DNA of 64,000 nt from Holophagales bacterium (GTDB lineage: Bacteria > Acidobacteriota > Thermoanaerobaculia > Multivoradales > Multivoraceae), in assembly GCA_009836625.1 (NCBI GenBank), contig VXVC01000006.1, positions 110,965 through 174,964 on the forward strand, given 5' to 3'. Made by a program: the position numbers and the translations under genes. The notes beneath the pieces are model-generated. The model saw only the letters and a program-made list of their open reading frames with translations. It was not told the DNA's origin and did not search any database. This document shows positions 58,964-64,000 of the stretch, piece after piece; positions within the stretch are counted from its first letter, which is position 1; the number at the start of each line of letters is the position of its first letter.

Positions 58964-59737
58964 TCAGGATCGGTTGTCCCGATCCACCTTGCCCAGGGTC
59001 GCGTTCAGAAGACGGGCCAGCTCGGCCGGTGCTTCCAGAAGCACGTTGTGGCCTGCTCCTTCAACGACGTGGACCGCAGCGTTCGGGAGAGTTTCCGCCA
59101 TCTGCCGAGCCAGCGCCTCGAACTTCGTATCCAGACCGCCAACGATCAACTCGACCGGGCAGGCGACGTCGCGGAGTGCGGGTCGGTAGTCCGGCATGGC
59201 GCCGAGACCCAGCACCCTCATCGCCGCCCCGAGAGCCGCGGGATCGTGACGGAGACGAGTGCGCCGCTGCTCGGCCAACCGTCCGGCATCCAGATCGTGC
59301 TGACTGGCGAACAAAGGCAAGGCCGACCACTCGCTGTCGAAGGCAGCGAGGCCCTCTTCCTCGATCAGCCGAGCCCAGCGCTCGTCGTCGCGCCGCCGCG
59401 CCACGCGAGCGTCTTCCCCGCCGATACCCGGGTTGGCGCCGATCAGAGCAGCGCCGAGGAACAGGTCCGGATGACGGACCAGCAGGCCGAGAGCCAGCCG
59501 CCCGCCCAGGGAGTAGCCGACCACCCCGCGAGGCGGCGGCACTTCGGCCCGGACGACCGCTCCCAGCCGATCGACCTCGGCCTCGAAAGAGGCCGGACCT
59601 CTGGAGATCGCCGGCCAAGTCTCGCCACCATGACCGCAGACGGCAAGCGCGTGGCTCGGCGCGTCGAGCAGCGCTTCCACCCGCCGCCAGCTAGCCGGAC
59701 TGCCCGAGAAGCCGTGGATCAGAACGGCCGTGGTCAT
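58964..59737 (-). CDS. menH: SHCHC synthase (menaquinone pathway alpha/beta hydrolase)
   Basis: MenH removes pyruvate from the MenD product to give 2-succinyl-6-hydroxy-2,4-cyclohexadiene-carboxylate. The 257-residue alpha/beta hydrolase has the oxyanion segment LIHGFSGSP and the nucleophile elbow [10 protein letters not shown]. The late aspartate is in VGGLDTKF and the histidine in [12 protein letters not shown]. The ATG at 59737 overlaps the menD stop as ATGA. The position between menD and menB supports this role over other hydrolases. Confidence 0.92.
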   Translation of the reverse strand: MTTAVLIHGFSGSPASWRRVEALLDAPSHALAVCGHGGETWPAISRGPASFEAEVDRLGAVVRAEVPPPRGVVGYSLGGRLALGLLVRHPDLFLGAALIGANPGIGGEDARVARRRDDERWARLIEEEGLAAFDSEWSALPLFASQHDLDAGRLAEQRRTRLRHDPAALGAAMRVLGLGAMPDYRPALRDVACPVELIVGGLDTKFEALARQMAETLPNAAVHVVEGAGHNVLLEAPAELARLLNATLGKVDRDNRS

Positions 59738-61554
59738 CGCGACGACGACGCAGCCACGGCCTGCCGCAGCGACCCCTCGGCCGCCGCCAGAGCCCCGGGG
59801 GCGACCGTTGCAACGATCAGGGAGACTCCTCTCCGGCCGAGTGCCGCCCGGATCTCCCGCCCGAGCGACGAAGCATCTTCCACGCGCGCGTAAGGCACGC
59901 CGAACGCCCGTGCCAGGCCGCCGAAGTCGACCCCATGGGGCGTCAACCAGTGCCTGCCTGCCGGACCCCGGAAGATCCCGGCCTTCGCGATCGGGAGTCG
60001 ATCGAAGATACGCCCCCCCTGGTTGTCGATCACCACGACCACGGCCGGCGGACCGGCGCGGTACTCGGGAGCGATCGCCAGGCCGTCGAGATCGTGCAGC
60101 AGGCTGACGTCGCCCGCGAGCAGCAGGCCGGCAGGGAAACCGCCCGCGCCGAGCGACCCAAGGAAGCCCGCCACCAACCCGTCGATCCCGCTCAACCCCC
60201 GCTGGCTCGCGACCCAGACCCGGCGACCGGGGTGAGCAGCCCAGGTTTCGACCAGGCGCACGGGCAGGCTGTTGCCCAGCATGAGGAGCGCGTCCGCGGG
60301 CGCCGCCGTGACCGCCACCGCGGCCGCCTCTCCGTCGTGAAACCCGGGACCGTCGGGGCCCGGGCTCGCCACCGCAGCTCGAAGGCGCTCGCGTAACCCG
60401 AGAACGTCCTCCCGCCAACCGGCTGCATCTGCTCCCGGCTCCACATGCTCGATCCGTCGACAGAGCTCCGACGTCGATCGTCCGACGTTCCCGAACAGAA
60501 ACACCGAAGCGAGTCCGTCGGGATCGGTCCAGGGACCGTCCGACAGCACGATCTGAGGTGCTCCCGCGGCCTCGATCAGGCGCTGGGCGCCCGCCGCGAC
60601 CGGCGGCGCTCCGACTTGCAGAATCAGGTCCGGAAGAGGCAAGCCTTCGCCGCCGTCGGCCATCCAGGCCGCGCCGAGCCGCGCGGCGTCGGCCGCGGAG
60701 TCTCCCTCCGTAAACCGGCTCTGACTCGTGGCCTCCGCGAGTAGCGGAAAGCCTGTCCGCCGAGCAAGCTCCGCAAGGCCGAAGGCGTCGGCGGCCGCCT
60801 CACGAGCCGCCGGCGGCGGCAGGGGCAAGGGACCGGCAACGATCAGGCCACGCTCCGCTTGCCGGCACAGCGCCGCCGCCCGGTCTAGCGCCGCCGGATC
60901 CGGCTGCGCCGCCGGTACAGCCGCCTCGATGGGCTCACGAAGCAGAGCGTCAACCGCCGCCGCGAGCGAACCGTCTCCGACACCCGCCTCCGGCTCGAGC
61001 GGCTTGCGCGCCCTTACGTTCACGTGCACCGCGGCCGGCCGCGGCCAACGGGAACGGAAGACGGCCTGAGCGGCGGTTCGCCGGATCGCCCGCAGGCTCA
61101 GCGGATCGACCGGACCCGCGAGATCGACTTCCGCGAAGTGGTTCACGAACGAGCCGAAGAGCTTCGTCTGGTCCGTGGTCTGGGGCGCGGCGCAGTCCAT
61201 CAACTCGATCGGCCGGTCGGCGGTCAGGGCGATCAGGGGAACACCGGCCTCGCGGGCTTCCATCATCGCCGGCAGGTAGTGCGCCGGCGCCGTCCCCGAG
61301 GTGCAGATCAGGACCGTCGGCATGCCCGTGGCCCGTGCCTGCCCGAGCGCGAAGAACCCGGCCGCCCGTTCGTCGATGATGCTGGCGACGTTCAGGCCGG
61401 CGGCCGCGGCGTCCAGCGCCGCCAGCACCAGCGGCGTCGAGCGGGAACCCGGGCTCGTGACCGCCCGCCGGACGCCGGCCCGCATCAGGGCGCCGACCAG
61501 GAGCCGCGCACGCTGAAACTGCGCCTCGCCCGCGGCGGCTCCCGCTAACCCCAT
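59734..61554 (-). CDS. menD: SEPHCHC synthase (thiamine-dependent)
   Basis: MenD joins isochorismate and 2-oxoglutarate using thiamine diphosphate. The 606-residue protein shows the N-terminal signature RAVTSPGSRSTPL, the glutamate in IIDERAAGFFALG and the PAH/ADRP region (LTADRPIEL). The cofactor-binding motif begins LLLAGDVSLLHDLDGL and continues to VVIDNQGGRIF. It overlaps the menF stop by 10 bases. Length is typical of the family. Confidence 0.97.
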   Translation of the reverse strand: MGLAGAAAGEAQFQRARLLVGALMRAGVRRAVTSPGSRSTPLVLAALDAAAAGLNVASIIDERAAGFFALGQARATGMPTVLICTSGTAPAHYLPAMMEAREAGVPLIALTADRPIELMDCAAPQTTDQTKLFGSFVNHFAEVDLAGPVDPLSLRAIRRTAAQAVFRSRWPRPAAVHVNVRARKPLEPEAGVGDGSLAAAVDALLREPIEAAVPAAQPDPAALDRAAALCRQAERGLIVAGPLPLPPPAAREAAADAFGLAELARRTGFPLLAEATSQSRFTEGDSAADAARLGAAWMADGGEGLPLPDLILQVGAPPVAAGAQRLIEAAGAPQIVLSDGPWTDPDGLASVFLFGNVGRSTSELCRRIEHVEPGADAAGWREDVLGLRERLRAAVASPGPDGPGFHDGEAAAVAVTAAPADALLMLGNSLPVRLVETWAAHPGRRVWVASQRGLSGIDGLVAGFLGSLGAGGFPAGLLLAGDVSLLHDLDGLAIAPEYRAGPPAVVVVIDNQGGRIFDRLPIAKAGIFRGPAGRHWLTPHGVDFGGLARAFGVPYARVEDASSLGREIRAALGRRGVSLIVATVAPGALAAAEGSLRQAVAASSSR

Positions 61555-63053
61555 GCTCCGAGGATCGCGTCCAGCTTGAGGTTCGTCTCAGCCAGCTCGC
61601 GCGCCGGATCGGAGTCGGCGACGATGCCGTTGCCCGAGTAGAGCAGACCTCGACGCCGGGTCGCGAGACAGGAACGGAGTGCGACCGAGAACTCGCCATC
61701 GCCCCTGCCATCGAACCACCCGACCGGACCCGCGTACCAGCCCCGATCCCGGTCTTCGCTGCGCCGGATCGCAGCCAGGGCGAGAGCCGTCGGTCTACCG
61801 GCGACCGCAGGGGTCGGGTGAAGCGCCCGGACCAGCCCTAGCACGTGCGGCGGCTCGACGGTCTCCGGCAGCGCGGCGCGAATCGGCGTCTCCAGGTGCA
61901 TCACGTTCGGCAAGACCCGGACTTCCGGAGGGTCGGGGGGCGCCACCGCGCCGCAGCTCTGGTCGAGGCGCTCGACCAGGTAACGCACGACCACGTCGTG
62001 CTCTAGCCGGTCCTTCCGGCTCTCCAACAGACGCCGCTCCAACTCGCGGCGCCGCGCCGGCGACAGGTCGCTCGCAATCGAACCGGCCAGCGCCTGCGTC
62101 TCGATCCGGCGGCCCCGGCGACGGACCAGCAGTTCCGGCGTCGCACCGAAGAAGATCGAGCCGCCGCGCAGAAAGGCGAAGAAAGTGCAGGTGGGCATGC
62201 TGTGCCGCAGGCGCCCGGCGATGCGGGCAAGGTCGTCGATGCCGAACGGCCGGTCGAGGTCGAGCTCGACGGCGCGCGCCGCGACGACCTTCTGCAGCCG
62301 TTCAGAGAGCACCTCCCCGCGAAGCTCCTCCACCCGCTGGAGCCACTCCGAAGCGGCCGGGCGATCGAGGCTCCGCAGAATTCCGGGCAGCGCGTCCAGG
62401 GCGTTGGCCGCCTCCGGCAACTCGCCCAGGCGTCCGTTGCCGTTCGCGCCACTTCCGACGCCGCCAACCGGATCGAGGTCTTCAGCCAGCCGCTCCAGAC
62501 GTCGCCGCCACTCCGGCGCCACCCCTACCGCCGTCGCGTCGACGACCGCGTACAGATGCGCGGCGTCCCCGTCGGCAACGTATCCGAGCCGCGGCAGCAC
62601 GAAGCTCCCAGCGCCGAACTCGTTCCAGTCGGATGTCCTGGAGCCGGCGCCGCCCGGTCCAGGATCGAAGGCCAGTCCGCCGAAGAGCCGCAACGGCACG
62701 TCGCCCGCACCGGCCAGTTCGCGGAAAAGCGCGGACGCTGCCGCGGCGACCTGGTCGAGCGCGACGCCGGCATGCATGTCGGGATCGCCGTCACCGTTCC
62801 CGCCCGGGAACCGGACGAACGGAGCGCCTCCGGCGATCTCGAAACGCCGGGCAACGCCCCAGCCGGCGCACTGCATCCCGCCCGACGGAGACCACAGGTG
62901 GCCTACCGGGCCGATCTCGCGGAAGCTCCGCGAAGCCCGCCGGAGGAACTCCTCGGGAGCTACGGCCGGCGCCTCGGCGGCAACGGTCAGGAGGCCGGGC
63001 CGCGGAGCCCGCGTCTCCCGACCCGAACGTGGCCTGAACGCCGGGGAAGTCAC
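61545..63053 (-). CDS. menF: Isochorismate synthase
   Basis: MenF converts chorismate to isochorismate, the first step of classical menaquinone synthesis. The 502-residue protein starts at the GTG at 63053, which overlaps the ubiE stop (GTGA). The C-terminal chorismate-binding domain has FFGATPELLVRRRGRR, ALAGSIA, the KDRLEHDVVV stretch and the late GWYAGPVGW and FSVALRSCL, all typical of this group. The N-terminal half is less conserved. Its place before menD supports menF over a salicylate-pathway homologue. Confidence 0.94.
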   Translation of the reverse strand: MTSPAFRPRSGRETRAPRPGLLTVAAEAPAVAPEEFLRRASRSFREIGPVGHLWSPSGGMQCAGWGVARRFEIAGGAPFVRFPGGNGDGDPDMHAGVALDQVAAAASALFRELAGAGDVPLRLFGGLAFDPGPGGAGSRTSDWNEFGAGSFVLPRLGYVADGDAAHLYAVVDATAVGVAPEWRRRLERLAEDLDPVGGVGSGANGNGRLGELPEAANALDALPGILRSLDRPAASEWLQRVEELRGEVLSERLQKVVAARAVELDLDRPFGIDDLARIAGRLRHSMPTCTFFAFLRGGSIFFGATPELLVRRRGRRIETQALAGSIASDLSPARRRELERRLLESRKDRLEHDVVVRYLVERLDQSCGAVAPPDPPEVRVLPNVMHLETPIRAALPETVEPPHVLGLVRALHPTPAVAGRPTALALAAIRRSEDRDRGWYAGPVGWFDGRGDGEFSVALRSCLATRRRGLLYSGNGIVADSDPARELAETNLKLDAILGAWG

Positions 63054-63811
63054 GAACCGGCACCTCCCGTGGCATGCCCGACAACCGGACTGGCCAGGAA
63101 CAGGTTGCACACGCCAAACGTCAGAGGCCGCGTTTCGACCGGCTCCAGGCCGGCGGCAGCCATCGTCCGAGCAAACTCGTCCGGCGGCGGGAAGGCGCGG
63201 ATCGACCGTCGCAGATACCTGTACTCGGCGCTCCCGGCCAGAAGGGTCCCTATCAGTGGCACGAGGACACGGATGTGGAAGCGGGCGAGCACGGCCAGCG
63301 GGCCCGCAGTCGGCTCGCTCAGCTCGAGAACCGCGATACGGCCCCCCGAGCGGGTGACTCTCGCCATTTCGCGCAGGGCCCGGACCCGGTCGGGGACGTT
63401 GCGGATACCGAACGCGATCGCCGCCGCGTCGAAGGAGCGATCGGGAAAGCCAAGCTCCTGCGCGTCGCCGGATGTCAGTGTGACGCGCTCCGCGAGGCCG
63501 GCGCGCTCCACCTTCGCTCGTCCAATCATGGTCATCGCCGTCGACGTGTCGACACCCCTGACGACCGCCGACGGAAACCGCCGCGCGATCGCAATCGCCA
63601 GGTCTCCGGTTCCGGACGCAACATCCAGTACGCGCAGGGACCGGTCGGCGGCCGCGGCCGGCGCCAGGGCCTCCGCCGTGACCCGGCGCCACGCCCGATC
63701 GAGGCCCAGGGAGTTCAAGCGGTTCAGCAGGTCATAGCGGGCAGCGATCCGGTCGAACATCGCGCCCGAACCGTCGACGCGGCCCGCCAGCGACTCGGCC
63801 AGGGCAATCAT
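63050..63811 (-). CDS. ubiE: Demethylmenaquinone methyltransferase
   Basis: This 253-residue SAM-dependent enzyme makes the last methylation of menaquinone (also called menG). The UbiE signatures are present: YDLLNRLNSLGLDRAWRR near the start, the SAM motif DVASGTGDLAIAIA, and AIAFGIRNVPDR. No other ubiquinone gene is in the window, so menaquinone is the likely product. The ATG overlaps the stop of the polyprenyl synthase gene as ATGA. Confidence 0.95.
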   Translation of the reverse strand: MIALAESLAGRVDGSGAMFDRIAARYDLLNRLNSLGLDRAWRRVTAEALAPAAAADRSLRVLDVASGTGDLAIAIARRFPSAVVRGVDTSTAMTMIGRAKVERAGLAERVTLTSGDAQELGFPDRSFDAAAIAFGIRNVPDRVRALREMARVTRSGGRIAVLELSEPTAGPLAVLARFHIRVLVPLIGTLLAGSAEYRYLRRSIRAFPPPDEFARTMAAAGLEPVETRPLTFGVCNLFLASPVVGHATGGAGS

Positions 63812-64000
63812 CGTTCCCGCAACACGCTCGCCCGAGCGACAACCGTCAACGCACGGCGCGCAGGGCCGTCGGGGACCTCGGCCAACGCTTCGATCCCGTC
63901 ATCTATGTAGCTCGCGGCCAGGTCGCGGCATGTCGCCTCGACGTTGTGCCGGACCATCGCCTCGAGGACGCGCTCACGCTCCCGGCCCGCCCCGTTCGCC
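63808..64000 (-). CDS. Polyprenyl diphosphate synthase, C-terminal end only
   Basis: Only the last 63 residues are in the window. The frame reads ERERVLEAMVRHNVEATCRD, then a tail with YIDDGIEALAEVPDGP and a final arginine-rich helix. This fits the C-terminus of all-trans polyprenyl synthases of the heptaprenyl/octaprenyl type, which supply the menaquinone side chain. The stop overlaps the ubiE start by 4 bases. The call rests on this short end and on its place at the head of the men operon. Confidence 0.65.
   Translation of the reverse strand, partial: ANGAGRERERVLEAMVRHNVEATCRDLAASYIDDGIEALAEVPDGPARRALTVVARASVLRER

Overview
The window is about 64 kb of GC-rich, gene-dense bacterial chromosome from a Gram-negative, respiring, menaquinone-using heterotroph. 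Three things point to Acidobacteriota or a close relative: an Oar-type TonB receptor with an N-terminal carboxypeptidase-like domain, a PVC-type heme-binding dehydrogenase, and a PQQ enzyme ending in a C-terminal domain I know from acidobacterial secreted proteins. This assignment is an inference from gene content, since no rRNA or marker gene is present. I saw no tRNA, rRNA, CRISPR array, insertion sequence or phage gene. No gap between genes exceeds about 200 bases.

Layout. 1-5.6 kb: glutamate synthase (gltB, cut by the window edge, then gltD). 5.6-8.8 kb: Oar-type TonB receptor with a clear sigma70-like promoter and a terminator. 8.8-13.7 kb: LarA-like nickel racemase, a double DUF1080 protein, an Ldh2-family dehydrogenase and a secreted esterase. 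13.8-17.3 kb: leftward operon of DUF4336, type III CoA-transferase, crotonase and ABC ATPase. 17.4-20 kb: hemB coupled to a lipoprotein sulfatase. 20-22.8 kb: S9 peptidase overlapping an exported methyltransferase. 22.8-26.4 kb: AMIN protein, two paralogous membrane proteins and a DUF885 lipoprotein. 26.5-33.9 kb: a three-gene overlapping redox operon (SGNH hydrolase, PVC dehydrogenase fused to azurin and cytochrome c, PQQ dehydrogenase). 34.0-34.7 kb: Phd/VapC-type toxin-antitoxin module. 34.7-39.0 kb: operon of TonB receptor, TlpA-like protein and TPR protein. 39.1-44.4 kb: GldA/F/G-type ABC operon with DUF4340 and VOC proteins. 44.5-54.3 kb: M14 peptidase, sodium:solute symporter with a 43-residue accessory ORF, a propeller-M28-PDZ peptidase, a serine hydrolase, an ApaH-like phosphatase and a small unknown. 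54.3-64 kb: menaquinone operon (polyprenyl synthase end, ubiE, menF, menD, menH, menB, menA, menE) ending in a coupled ATP-grasp ligase.

How the genes fit together. The men operon and hemB serve the respiratory chain, and the redox operon is a likely periplasmic electron source. Many products are exported hydrolases or peptidases, which suits scavenging of polymers, with TonB receptors and a solute symporter for uptake. Most operons are tightly coupled by 4-base ATGA or GTGA overlaps.

The main structural observation concerns starts. At least eight operon-leading genes lack a Shine-Dalgarno sequence and instead carry a TAnnnT -10 element 7-9 bases before the start codon, which predicts leaderless transcripts. 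A 30-base near-perfect palindrome at 48757-48786 holds two mirrored -10 elements for divergent genes.
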